Of a stretch of 64,000 bases of DNA, positions 1-7,943 are shown one piece after another. Each line of letters starts with the position of its first letter. Positions within the stretch are counted from its first letter, which is position 1. Source of the stretch: Oscillospiraceae bacterium (lineage in GTDB: Bacteria; Bacillota; Clostridia; Oscillospirales; Acutalibacteraceae); contig SVPE01000006.1 in assembly GCA_015066015.1 (NCBI GenBank), forward strand, positions 62,001-126,000. The letters are read 5' to 3'. Made by a program: the position numbers and the translations under genes. The notes under the pieces were generated by a model that saw only the letters and a list, made by a program, of their open reading frames with translations, was not told where the DNA came from and did no database searches.

Positions 1-1821
1 GAATATGAAACTCTTGCAGACGGACGTGACAGATGCGTTTCTTGCGGAAGAACAGCTATTAAAACCGGCGAGGAATTCCGTAAGATATTCGAGGATGTCC
101 GCAGAAATATGGAATCCTTCTTCGGAATTCGAATCAATGTTGGTATCAGAGTTGAAATGGTCAATTCCAAGACTCTTCATAAGCGTCTCGGCAAGGCGTT
201 CATTCCTACTCCAAAAACCGACGGCAGAGTCCTCGGCGTAGCTATCAAGGATAAGAGCGGTTATACTCTTATGATTGAAAACGGCTCACCGAGAATGGCG
301 TCAATGCTTACAATGGCACATGAGCTTACTCATATCTGGCAGTATGTCAACTGGAATGACAAGGCTGTTAAAAAGAAGTACGGTAAGAATATGCGCCTTG
401 AAATTTATGAGGGTATGGCAAAATGGGTTGAGATACAGTATGCTTATCTCATCAACGAGCCTGCAGTAGCCAAGAGAGAAGAAATTCTAACTTCTTACAG
501 AGAGGATGAGTACGGATACGGCTTCCTTCGTTACCGTGCAAATTATCCCTTCTCAACAGGCACGGTTATAACAAAACCGACACCCTTTATGAATGTTGAA
601 ACACCGCTTGCTCCCGAGTACTGCGGAACAATAAGCGTGAAGCTTCCCGTGATTCCTACCGGTTATGTCGATCCGGACGGTGAGGGCGGTAACGGCGATG
701 ATACCGATCCTGCTCCTCAGCCTGAGCCTATACAGGGAACTATCGAGAGAAATCCTGATGATTATGCGAAATATGCATATAATCTTCTCAATGATGCGCA
801 GAAGCCGGTATATGATTTACTGTACGAAGCCATTATGAATATGAACACTGAGGTCAGCTCCTTCGAATATCCGATTGTTGACAGTGAGGTTCAGAAGATA
901 GTTGACTATGTTCAGAGAGATCATCCCGAGATGTTCTGGTTCCAGCACGGTGCTACATACTACTACGATAAGGAAACACGTATTGTAAGCCGCATCGAAC
1001 TGAGATACTGTATGTCAGCAGAGGAGCGCGAGCTTCGCGAAGACAAGATTGAGAAGGAAATCAGTCCTTTCCTTACTTCAATAAATAATTCTATGAGCGA
1101 TTATGAAGTAACGCTTCACTTGTATGAGAATATAATCAAGCTTGTGGATTATGACACAATAGGACTTGAACGTCAGAAGAAAACAACCGTAACTCCCGAT
1201 GTTCCCGATGATCTCAGATCAATTTACGGTGTGTTTGTAAACAAGAAGGCCGTCTGTGCAGGCTATGCTAAGGCAATGCAGTATTTGCTTAATCTTTGCG
1301 GCATAGAGTGTCTTTATGTTACAAGCGACACACATGCGTGGAATATTGTGAAACTTGAAGGCGATTATTATCATCTTGACGTCACATGGGGTGACGGCAC
1401 TGACACTAAAAAGGAAAAGGTGCAGAGCGATGCCGTTAACTATGATTGCTTCTGCCTGACAACAAAAGAAGTCCTTCAGCTTAAGTCTCACGTGCCCGAA
1501 AAGGATTTTGAAGTACCTGAATGTACGGCAACCAAGTGCAATTATCACAGAAGAAACGGACTTTATTTCGAAAACTATGATATTGATAAAATCAGAAATG
1601 TCATCACTGAAAAAGTGAAGCTCGGCAAAATTGATATCAGTATCAGGTTTGAAACAAATTCCGCCTTCCGTGAGGCAAAGAAAGAGCTTATCGACAAGAG
1701 TAAGCTCAGAGAGTTGATACAGTTTGCATCTCTTAAAGCTAAGGTTAAATTAGATTCAAGCTATATGTATTCTCTTAACGATGACAGAAAAGCAATTGCT
1801 TTTTATCTTAAAAAACACTGA
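1..1821 (+). CDS. DA1-like metallopeptidase fused to transglutaminase-like domain (5' partial)
   Basis: The frame is open from base 1, so the gene begins before the window; the ATG at 109 is internal. The first visible residues carry 'DGRDRCVSCGRTAIKTGEEF', which resembles the end of the LIM-like zinc module that precedes the peptidase in DA1-family proteins. A zincin motif HELTH (nt 319-333) follows, with a downstream 'EGMAKWVE' that could give the third zinc ligand. An acidic, Pro-rich linker (DTDPAPQPEPI) leads to a second domain holding a transglutaminase-type triad: Cys in 'AVCAGYA', His in 'DTHAWN' and Asp in 'HLDVTWGDG'. A DA1-like peptidase joined to a transglutaminase/papain-like domain suggests protein processing; the substrate is unknown. 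No signal peptide can be judged because the N-terminus is missing. The next gene starts 18 nt downstream, so they are probably co-transcribed. Confidence 0.8.
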   Translation, partial: EYETLADGRDRCVSCGRTAIKTGEEFRKIFEDVRRNMESFFGIRINVGIRVEMVNSKTLHKRLGKAFIPTPKTDGRVLGVAIKDKSGYTLMIENGSPRMASMLTMAHELTHIWQYVNWNDKAVKKKYGKNMRLEIYEGMAKWVEIQYAYLINEPAVAKREEILTSYREDEYGYGFLRYRANYPFSTGTVITKPTPFMNVETPLAPEYCGTISVKLPVIPTGYVDPDGEGGNGDDTDPAPQPEPIQGTIERNPDDYAKYAYNLLNDAQKPVYDLLYEAIMNMNTEVSSFEYPIVDSEVQKIVDYVQRDHPEMFWFQHGATYYYDKETRIVSRIELRYCMSAEERELREDKIEKEISPFLTSINNSMSDYEVTLHLYENIIKLVDYDTIGLERQKKTTVTPDVPDDLRSIYGVFVNKKAVCAGYAKAMQYLLNLCGIECLYVTSDTHAWNIVKLEGDYYHLDVTWGDGTDTKKEKVQSDAVNYDCFCLTTKEVLQLKSHVPEKDFEVPECTATKCNYHRRNGLYFENYDIDKIRNVITEKVKLGKIDISIRFETNSAFREAKKELIDKSKLRELIQFASLKAKVKLDSSYMYSLNDDRKAIAFYLKKH

Positions 1822-1839
1822 GAAAAAGAGGTGTGATGT

Positions 1840-2088
1840 ATGAAAAAAATAATTGCAGTTATTCTTGTGGTCATTCTTGCAGGTGCAGTATTCGTGCTTT
1901 ATCCTAAGCTCGTTCACGAATGTGATGATTGCCACGAAACATTTTTCGGTACAGGTTATGTTCCTAATGCTATCCAGGAATGGGCATCGGAAACAGAAAT
2001 GATTATCTGCGAGAAATGTGCACTTGAGCAGCACGGATTTGCGCTGGCAACAGGCAAAACCCTTGAAGAGTTCAAGAGACCCTTCTAA
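1840..2088 (+). CDS. small membrane-anchored zinc-ribbon-like protein
   Basis: This 82-aa protein starts with Lys residues and a hydrophobic stretch (about residues 4-21, IIAVILVVILAGAVFVLY) that acts as a signal anchor. It then has two Cys pairs, 'CDDC' and 'CEKC', about 35 residues apart with His nearby, which would form one zinc site. The spacing resembles half of a LIM module. Its start has a good SD (GAGGTG), and it follows the DA1-like/transglutaminase gene by 18 nt, so it belongs to that transcription unit. A terminator closes the unit directly downstream. The function is unknown; an accessory or partner of the upstream metalloprotein is an inference from position and the shared Cys-rich character. 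Confidence 0.75.
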   Translation: MKKIIAVILVVILAGAVFVLYPKLVHECDDCHETFFGTGYVPNAIQEWASETEMIICEKCALEQHGFALATGKTLEEFKRPF

Positions 2089-2092
2089 AAAT

Positions 2093-2138
2093 AAAACGGC
2101 AATAATCCGGTGAAAATCGGATTATTGTCCGTTTTGAT
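2093..2138 (+). terminator. Rho-independent terminator after the zinc-ribbon gene
   Basis: The arms AAAACGGCAATAATCCG and CGGATTATTGTCCGTTTT pair almost perfectly around a short loop and end in a T-rich stretch. It lies 5 nt after the stop codon. Confidence 0.8.
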
Positions 2139-2164
2139 TTGAAAGAGTATAAAAGTATTTTCAG

Positions 2165-2209
2165 AAAGGAGTATAACCGTGTTTTTTACGGTTATGACAA
2201 ATTAAAATG
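2165..2209 (+). promoter_or_regulatory. unusual translation start: SD, 8-codon leader ORF and hairpin before lipoprotein gene
   Basis: AAAGGAG (2165-2171) is 35 nt from the lipoprotein ATG, too far for direct use. It is correctly placed for a GTG at 2179 that opens an 8-codon frame (MFFTVMTN) ending in TAA at 2203-2205, one base before the lipoprotein ATG at 2207. An 8-bp hairpin (ATAACCGT / ACGGTTAT, 2173-2195) overlaps the GTG. Either reinitiation after the leader peptide, or looping-out of the hairpin to bring the SD near the ATG, would explain the layout. Confidence 0.5.
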
Positions 2210-2671
2210 GCAAAGAAAATAGTTTCAGTTTTACTTGTAGTATGTATGATGTTCTCACTTACAGCATGTAGCCTTATTGACAGCATGAAGGTTAAATCTC
2301 TTCTCGGAGATTTCCAGGAGGCTTGTAATCTCACCGACATCAACACAGCACTTACTTATATTGATCCCAACGTTGCAGATAAAATTAAGCTTGCAGCTGA
2401 TATCGTAGGTATGTTTACAAATAAAACCGATGAGGAATTATTCCTTGACCTTGCAGCTCTGCTTACAAGAGAATCCTTTAACGATGTAAACTTCTTTACA
2501 ACACTTAACATTGATGTTCAGGAAGTTATTGTTGCAGAAGACGGATCAAGTGCAATTGCCAAGACAATCGTTACATATGACCTGCTTGGCGAACAGAACA
2601 TTAAGGAAGCTGAATTCAGCTGCATTTATTATGCAGAGCAGTGGTATATTTCAAGCTTCACATTTGTATAA
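2207..2671 (+). CDS. small lipoprotein, Ntf2/DUF4878-like size
   Basis: The protein has 154 aa with a clear lipoprotein signal: 'MAKKIVSVLLVVCMMFSLTACSL', with LTAC as lipobox and Cys21 as the lipidated residue. The mature part is mixed alpha/beta. It begins with a helical segment and ends with alternating beta strands (EFSCIYYAEQWYISSFTF), which resembles the NTF2-like or DUF4878/DUF5105 lipoproteins common in Clostridia; I cannot assign one of these families firmly. It is probably anchored to the outer face of the membrane. It precedes the Rossmann-RyR gene by 64 nt with no terminator between, so the two may be one transcript. Its start signal is unusual (see the leader ORF entry). Confidence 0.75.
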   Translation: MAKKIVSVLLVVCMMFSLTACSLIDSMKVKSLLGDFQEACNLTDINTALTYIDPNVADKIKLAADIVGMFTNKTDEELFLDLAALLTRESFNDVNFFTTLNIDVQEVIVAEDGSSAIAKTIVTYDLLGEQNIKEAEFSCIYYAEQWYISSFTFV

Positions 2672-2735
2672 TTGATTTTCAGTTTATTTGAATCCGGCCT
2701 GAGGGTCAGGCTGATTCCCGATGGGAGTGATTAAA

Positions 2736-4550
2736 ATGTGGGATATATGCTTGTTTATAGTTGCAGGACTGATTGCTACATCGTTGTTCCTTGCATTTCT
2801 GATGATGCTCTTCAGAAATAAAGCCCCCGAAATTTTTGATTCTGCAAAGATTCTTGTTGTGGGAGTGGTATCTTCTGCGGTGACATTATTTATACCGATT
2901 TATCATAATATATTTGTTGCCGAGAAATTATCGGAACCCGTAAAGGCGATTATGACCGCACTTGTATCGCTTCACAACACCATAAGACTTTTCGTTGTTG
3001 ACGGTGATTTTGATTTCATCACCGAAAACTTAAAGAGAAATGAAGTTGAAGGTATAACTTATACCGCTTACTGTGTGCTTTTTTCAATTCTTTTTGTTGT
3101 TGCACCTGCACTCACCTTTAGCTTTGTGCTCTCGTTTTTTAAGAATGTTTCGGCGTATGCAAAATACTACCTCAGCTTAAAAAGCGGTGTTTACATCTTT
3201 TCTGAGCTTAACGAAAATTCTCTCGCTCTTGCAAGAGACATCAGAAAAAATCACAAGAGAAACTCCCTGTTGGTATTTACCGATGTTTTTGACAATGATG
3301 ATGAAAAAAGCTATGAGCTTATTCATCATGCAAAGGTGCTTGGCGCGGTCTGCTTCAAGAAGGACATAACAACCATTAAATTCGGCAAGCTGAATCCGCT
3401 TGTGAAATTCAATTTCTTTATAATCGGTGAGGATTATAACGAAAACATAGGTCAGGCACTCAAACTCGGCGAAAAATACAAGTATAAAAAGAACACAAAT
3501 ATGTATGTCTGCTCAACGAAGGTAGAATCGGAGGCTTTGCTGTCAAATGTTCTTGTTTCCAAGGAAAACGAGAAGCGTAGAATCCATATGAAGATACGCA
3601 GAGTCAATGATGTGTATTCTCTTATTATGAGAACTCTTTATGAGACGGGTTATGAAAAGGTGTTTTCGACTGCTGTTGAGGATGAGAACGGCATAAAATG
3701 GATCAATGCCCTCGTAGTTGGTATGGGACAGCACGGCACAGAAATGACAAAGTCTCTTGCCTGGTTCTGTCAGATGGACGGATACCGTCTGCGTGTCAAC
3801 GCAATGGATATTGACAAAAAAGCTGAGTCAAAGTTTAAATCTCTTTGTCCGGAGCTTATGGATGATGATTATAACGATCACTTCGATGTGGACGGCGAAG
3901 CCGGATATAGCATAAAAGTTCATTCTGAGGTTGATGTTGACACAGAGGAGTTTGATAAATTTGTTTGCGGCTTGCCGCAGATAACTTATGTTTTTGTTGC
4001 TTTGGGTGACGACGAGAAAAATGTTGCAACAGCAATCAAACTTCGTTCGCTGTTTTTGCGTAAGGGCTATAAGCCTGCAATACAGACTATTGTGTACAAT
4101 ACCGAGAAGAAAAATTCACTTATAGGTATTAAGAATTACGGAAAACAGGAATACGAAATTGACTTTATCGGTGACATCAAATCGTCATATTCAGAAAAGG
4201 TGATTATGAATTCCGACATTGAAAATAAGGCACTTGCACGTCATCTGAACTGGGGTGATGAGGCAAGCTTCTGGCAGTATGATTATAACCGCAAGTCATC
4301 AATGGCGTCTGCGGTTCATCGTGAGATGAAAATCAAGTGTAAAATTCCCGGTATTGAAAAAGAGCCGAAGGAACGTGAAGAAGCTGAACTGTGGAATATC
4401 AGAAAGCTTGAGCATAACCGTTGGAATGCTTATATGCGTTCTGAGGGATATGTACACGGCAAAGAAAGAAACGACCTTGCAAAAGTGCATCATTTGTTGG
4501 TTCCTTTCGTAGAGCTTCCCTTGAAAGAACAGGTGAAGGATGACGATTAA
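2736..4550 (+). CDS. membrane protein with Rossmann (TrkA-N-like) domains and C-terminal RyR domain
   Basis: I place the start at the ATG at 2736, since GGGAG sits just upstream; the longer ORF start at 2721 overlaps that SD. The protein has 604 aa. Three hydrophobic segments occupy roughly residues 4-26, 40-56 and 105-133. A Rossmann-like region ('SGVYIFSELNENSLALARDI') follows, then a second one with a nucleotide-binding loop 'VVGMGQHGTEM' (about residue 327). The last ~50 residues, 'LEHNRWNAYMRSEGYVHG', match the RyR (ryanodine receptor repeat) domain. In bacteria, RyR domains joined to TrkA-N-type modules have been proposed as sensors of nucleotide-derived ligands in conflict systems. The next gene encodes a TIR protein, an enzyme class that makes NAD-derived messengers, so sensor and producer may be paired. 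A terminator-like hairpin separates the two genes. Confidence 0.8.
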   Translation: MWDICLFIVAGLIATSLFLAFLMMLFRNKAPEIFDSAKILVVGVVSSAVTLFIPIYHNIFVAEKLSEPVKAIMTALVSLHNTIRLFVVDGDFDFITENLKRNEVEGITYTAYCVLFSILFVVAPALTFSFVLSFFKNVSAYAKYYLSLKSGVYIFSELNENSLALARDIRKNHKRNSLLVFTDVFDNDDEKSYELIHHAKVLGAVCFKKDITTIKFGKLNPLVKFNFFIIGEDYNENIGQALKLGEKYKYKKNTNMYVCSTKVESEALLSNVLVSKENEKRRIHMKIRRVNDVYSLIMRTLYETGYEKVFSTAVEDENGIKWINALVVGMGQHGTEMTKSLAWFCQMDGYRLRVNAMDIDKKAESKFKSLCPELMDDDYNDHFDVDGEAGYSIKVHSEVDVDTEEFDKFVCGLPQITYVFVALGDDEKNVATAIKLRSLFLRKGYKPAIQTIVYNTEKKNSLIGIKNYGKQEYEIDFIGDIKSSYSEKVIMNSDIENKALARHLNWGDEASFWQYDYNRKSSMASAVHREMKIKCKIPGIEKEPKEREEAELWNIRKLEHNRWNAYMRSEGYVHGKERNDLAKVHHLLVPFVELPLKEQVKDDD

Positions 4551-4554
4551 ACTT

Positions 4555-4594
4555 AAAACGGCGGTTTTCGTGAATCGAAGGCCGCCGGAGTTTT
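4555..4594 (+). terminator. terminator-like hairpin between RyR and TIR genes
   Basis: The arms AAAACGGCGG and CCGCCGGAGTTTT pair with a 3-nt bulge and end in TTTT. It lies between two same-strand genes only 67 bp apart, so it may attenuate rather than fully separate them. Confidence 0.5.
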
Positions 4595-4617
4595 GATTTT
4601 AAATTCAGGGTGATTAT

Positions 4618-6606
4618 ATGAAGGATGTTTTTATCAGTTATAAAACTGAAGAATTTGACGAAGCCAATTGGGTAAAAACTACCCTTGAAACCAACGGTAT
4701 ATCCTGCTGGATGGCACCAATGTCTATTCCCGGCGGTTCAAGCTATGCTGTTGAAATACCTCAGGCTATCAGAGAGTGCAAGGTATTTGTTCTGATACTT
4801 TCTGAAAAGTCTCAGCTTTCAAAATGGGTTCCGAAGGAGCTGGATCAAGCTATAAATGAGGAGAAGCTTATTCTTCCTTTTATGCTCGAAAACTGTCCGC
4901 TGAAGGATGATTTCAACTTTTATCTTACAAATGTCCAGAGGTATGCGGCTTATGAGAGTAAGACCCTTGCTATGGATAAAATGATAAGGGAAATCAAGGC
5001 TCTGCTCGGTAAGAATGATGTGCCTGAAAACACTGCATCTGAAAAAAAGATTGCAGCTGAAGATGAAGACGATAAAAAAGATGATTCTGAAGCAAAGAGC
5101 AAACCTGAAGAAAATGTCAGACCGGAGACTGAAGTTGTTGCCAATCCTGTAACGGCAGAAAAGCCCGCTGTAAAGAAAGAGGCTAAAAAAAAGAAGATAG
5201 GAAATAAAGATAACTCAGCCACGGCAAAAAAGGTTGTTTTCTCTGTGATTGCAGTTCTGATTGCCGCTATAATGGCAGCGGTGTTTACCACTCCCGGTAA
5301 GATTATGATTGCAGATATTGAATTTTCCGAAGATCAGGAATATATAAGCATAAGAGAAAAGTCGATAACGGCTGAAGATATTGATGCTTTTGAGAAGTTT
5401 GAAACAATCTACTCACTCAGTTTCATTGACTGCACGCTTCCTGATGCTGACCTTACAGATCTGTTGAGTAAGATAAAATCTTCAATTACTATTGACAACT
5501 GTAAACTGACAGATGATACATTTAAATCAATAGATTTTGATCAGCTGACGGCAAGCTTACTGGATATAAGTAACAATCCCGGTATTACTGACCTTAGTGT
5601 TATTGCCGGTATGAGTGAAAGTCTGTCAACGCTCCGGATGAATAATTGTGCAGTCAGTGATATCAGTGTTCTTGGCGATTTCACAAAACTTATAAATCTG
5701 GAGGCTGAGGGCAATAAGATTACTGATGCGTCGGTTCTTTCTGCATGTAAGGAGCTCAGAACTATTAATCTTTCGGGAAATGAACTTTCGTCACTTTTTG
5801 AAATAGATGTTGACAGCTATTTCACAACGTTATATATAGATAATAATAAGTTTGAAAATCTTGACTTTCTTGAGAAGGCATTGAGGATTACTACGGTAAA
5901 TGCGAGCGGTAACAAGCTTGTTGATATCAGTGGACTTGAAAATGCAACTCAGCTTAAAACAGTAGATTTTAGCGGAAACAAGATAGAGGATATCTCGGTG
6001 CTCGGGAAGTCATCGGGAACACTTACCGATGTTAATATCAGCAACAATGCCGTTAAAACGCTCAAGCCCTTGGCAGAGTGTGTTAATCTTAAGCAGCTTT
6101 ATGCAGATAATAATAAGCTCACAGATATTTCTGAGGTAAGTAAGTTTACTCTTCTTGAAAAGTTTTCTGCTGCGGGTAATTCTCTTACAAGCATAAAGGC
6201 TCTTGAGAACTGCAAAAAGCTCAAGGAAGTAAACGTTGCTGATAATGAGATTACATCTATGGAGCCGCTTGTGTCTGTTGAAACATCATCAGGACTTAAG
6301 ATAAATGTTAGTAACAACAAGATAACTGCACTTGCTCTTCCAAAGGCAGAACGGTTCATTCTTCTTGATTTTCACGGTAACGATATTGAAACTTCGTTAG
6401 AGGAAGAAAGCTTCTCAGGTGATGAGATTGTATTTGATTACAGTGATAAGATTAATTTCGAGAATTTAAAAAGCAGAGTTAATTTCTACAACTATTACAT
6501 AATCGACTGTCCTCTTGATAAACGCGAGAATATTAAGAATGTGTCGGGCATCTATGCTCCTCATTTTGTGACTGAGCAGGAGTATCTTGAAAGTAAGAAT
6601 AAATAA
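4618..6606 (+). CDS. TIR domain - transmembrane - leucine-rich repeat protein
   Basis: The 662-aa protein starts with a TIR domain (about residues 1-130): 'VFISYKTEE' (strand A), 'CWMAPMSIPGGSSYA' (BB-loop region) and 'SKWVPKELDQAI'. Glu74 there sits where catalytic Glu is found in NADase TIR domains. A charged Lys/Glu-rich linker (about 135-200) leads to one transmembrane helix (about 206-228, 'VVFSVIAVLIAAIMAAVF'). After this come about 14 leucine-rich repeats of the pattern LxxLxxLxxxxNxIxDISVL. With TIR first and a single TM, TIR would be cytoplasmic and the LRRs outside, an architecture recalling a Toll receptor in reverse order. A role in sensing extracellular material and signalling through NAD chemistry or oligomerisation is inferred. 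It is neighbour to the RyR protein and ends at a strong convergent hairpin. Confidence 0.88.
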   Translation: MKDVFISYKTEEFDEANWVKTTLETNGISCWMAPMSIPGGSSYAVEIPQAIRECKVFVLILSEKSQLSKWVPKELDQAINEEKLILPFMLENCPLKDDFNFYLTNVQRYAAYESKTLAMDKMIREIKALLGKNDVPENTASEKKIAAEDEDDKKDDSEAKSKPEENVRPETEVVANPVTAEKPAVKKEAKKKKIGNKDNSATAKKVVFSVIAVLIAAIMAAVFTTPGKIMIADIEFSEDQEYISIREKSITAEDIDAFEKFETIYSLSFIDCTLPDADLTDLLSKIKSSITIDNCKLTDDTFKSIDFDQLTASLLDISNNPGITDLSVIAGMSESLSTLRMNNCAVSDISVLGDFTKLINLEAEGNKITDASVLSACKELRTINLSGNELSSLFEIDVDSYFTTLYIDNNKFENLDFLEKALRITTVNASGNKLVDISGLENATQLKTVDFSGNKIEDISVLGKSSGTLTDVNISNNAVKTLKPLAECVNLKQLYADNNKLTDISEVSKFTLLEKFSAAGNSLTSIKALENCKKLKEVNVADNEITSMEPLVSVETSSGLKINVSNNKITALALPKAERFILLDFHGNDIETSLEEESFSGDEIVFDYSDKINFENLKSRVNFYNYYIIDCPLDKRENIKNVSGIYAPHFVTEQEYLESKNK

Positions 6607-6615
6607 ATCACAAAA

Positions 6616-6679
6616 AAATAATCATCCCGCAAAGGACGTGACCTCTTTTCTGAGTGTTGCTTTCTTTGCGGGATGATTT
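6616..6679 (-). terminator. terminator of the anti-sigma gene
   Basis: AAATCATCCCGCAAAG and CTTTGCGGGATGATT form a perfect ~15-bp stem around a 29-nt loop. On the minus strand it is followed by ATTTTTTTG. It separates the convergent TIR-LRR and sigma/anti-sigma units. Confidence 0.8.
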
Positions 6680-6695
6680 AATGTAAAGTAAAGAA

Positions 6696-7445
6696 TCAGT
6701 GCCGGTAATTTCCGTGATGCTGATTTCCTGTTTGATTGTTGTGGGTGTTATTGCATAAGGTGGTTTCTTCAGACGTTGTTTCTTCCTTTGCGGGAATATC
6801 ACTACAGTGAAGTGATATTCTGTTGCGGAGCTCTTTCATTGTGAGATTTTTTGCCTCCTCAACGGTAAGCTCCGGCTCGTATTCCTTTAATGTGAGATAA
6901 GCCTGATATTTACCTGTGCTTATACCGTGACTGTGTGCTTCGGCAGAAATACTGCGATTTTCACCGTGACAGTGCACTTCGGTGTCGGAGTACTGCTGAC
7001 GGCGCATTTCCTCTGCAATTTTGTTGCCTTTTTCAATGTTTTTACAGCTTACGGTAAGGGTAGAGCTTTGATATTCTGCAGTATTTTCGAGGATTGTTGC
7101 TACCGCATCCTTGTAATTCATGTTTCTGAGAGCCAGACAACTGATTTCCTCTTCGTTTCCGAAACAGGTGACCTTTACCACCTTGTTGAAGGTGTTTATC
7201 CCAAGCTCAACAGAGGAGTCGTTTCCGTCGAGGCTGATGGCGTTGACGGGCAAACTGTAGATGAAAAATGACGAGGAAATAAGAATCACCATACACGCTG
7301 CTGTGAATGCAAAGGCCTTTTTTTTGAGGTTGATGTGAGGCTTTGTGGAGGAATTGCGCTTTTCGTAAAGGTAATATTTTGTTGATGTTTTAAGCTCTTG
7401 TTCTGCTTTTATTTCATTAAAGGCGGATTTTATTCTTTTATCCAT
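6696..7445 (-). CDS. RsgI-like membrane anti-sigma factor with His/Cys-rich outer region
   Basis: I set the start at the ATG at 7445 (MDKRIKSAF), because AGGTGATT lies 6 nt upstream and it overlaps the sigma stop by 8 nt (ATGGATAA), which suggests translational coupling. The product has 249 aa: a cytoplasmic N-terminus (1-45), one TM helix (about 46-66) and an outer region opening with 'VNAISLDGNDSSVELGINTF'. This is the RsgI periplasmic-domain pattern that normally reads VSLDINPSVEL; here the Asn-Pro cleavage pair is absent. Further out are 'HCHGENRSISAEAHSHG' and a His-rich tail 'NQHHGNYRH', which may bind metal. RsgI proteins hold a sigma factor at the membrane until an external cue arrives. 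The partner is the ECF factor just upstream. Confidence 0.8.
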   Translation of the reverse strand: MDKRIKSAFNEIKAEQELKTSTKYYLYEKRNSSTKPHINLKKKAFAFTAACMVILISSSFFIYSLPVNAISLDGNDSSVELGINTFNKVVKVTCFGNEEEISCLALRNMNYKDAVATILENTAEYQSSTLTVSCKNIEKGNKIAEEMRRQQYSDTEVHCHGENRSISAEAHSHGISTGKYQAYLTLKEYEPELTVEEAKNLTMKELRNRISLHCSDIPAKEETTSEETTLCNNTHNNQTGNQHHGNYRH

Positions 7446-7920
7446 TGTAATCACCTGCCAATTCATCTTTCAGTAGTTTTCTCGCCCTTGCAAGGAGAGT
7501 ATAAACGGTGTTCTCGTTTTTGCCGAGAATTCCGCCGATTTCAGGTGCAGTATACCCCTCATAATAGTGAAGGTAAATCACCTGACGGTATTTTTCGGGC
7601 AGTGTAAGAATAACCCTGAGAATCTCTCCCGACTCTGTTGAGAGCTCGCTTTTATAGTCACTGATAATATCAAGAGGATCGGTTTTTGTGCGAAAAAAGC
7701 TTTTGAAAATGTCCTTGCAGGCGTTTATTGTAACGCGTATAAACCAGGATTTTTCGTGTTCCTCACTTTCAAAAGCCTTGGAGGACAGAACATATTTCAT
7801 AAATACGGTCTGAAACACATCTTCTGTGTCGGCATAGTTTTTTAGGTTTACCATGCATATGCGCCGTATCATATCTGAATATTTTTCTATGGCTGCATTT
7901 GTTTCCTCTTCGCTGCGCAT
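7438..7920 (-). CDS. ECF-type RNA polymerase sigma factor
   Basis: This 160-aa protein has sigma region 2 ('NAAIEKYSDMIRRICMV', 'DTEDVFQTVFMKY', 'EKSWFIRVTINACKD') and region 4 ('LPEKYRQVIYLHYYEGYTAPEIGGIL', 'ENTVYTLLARARKLLKDEL'). This is the standard size and layout of extracytoplasmic-function sigma factors. The ATG at 7920 has AAGGAGG close upstream, 23 nt after the stop of the Ca-repeat protein gene, so all three genes form one operon. It ends inside the start of the RsgI-like gene. It should direct RNA polymerase to a small regulon, probably including its own operon; the regulon cannot be seen here. Confidence 0.9.
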   Translation of the reverse strand: MRSEEETNAAIEKYSDMIRRICMVNLKNYADTEDVFQTVFMKYVLSSKAFESEEHEKSWFIRVTINACKDIFKSFFRTKTDPLDIISDYKSELSTESGEILRVILTLPEKYRQVIYLHYYEGYTAPEIGGILGKNENTVYTLLARARKLLKDELAGDYNG

Positions 7921-7943
7921 ATTCTGCCCTCCTTTTTTTCAGA

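Noticed and set aside
4950-5291. 113-aa Ser/Ala-rich minus-strand ORF opposite the TIR-LRR gene
   Set aside because: It is the antisense of the Lys/Glu-rich linker and TM helix; the composition follows directly from the sense codons.
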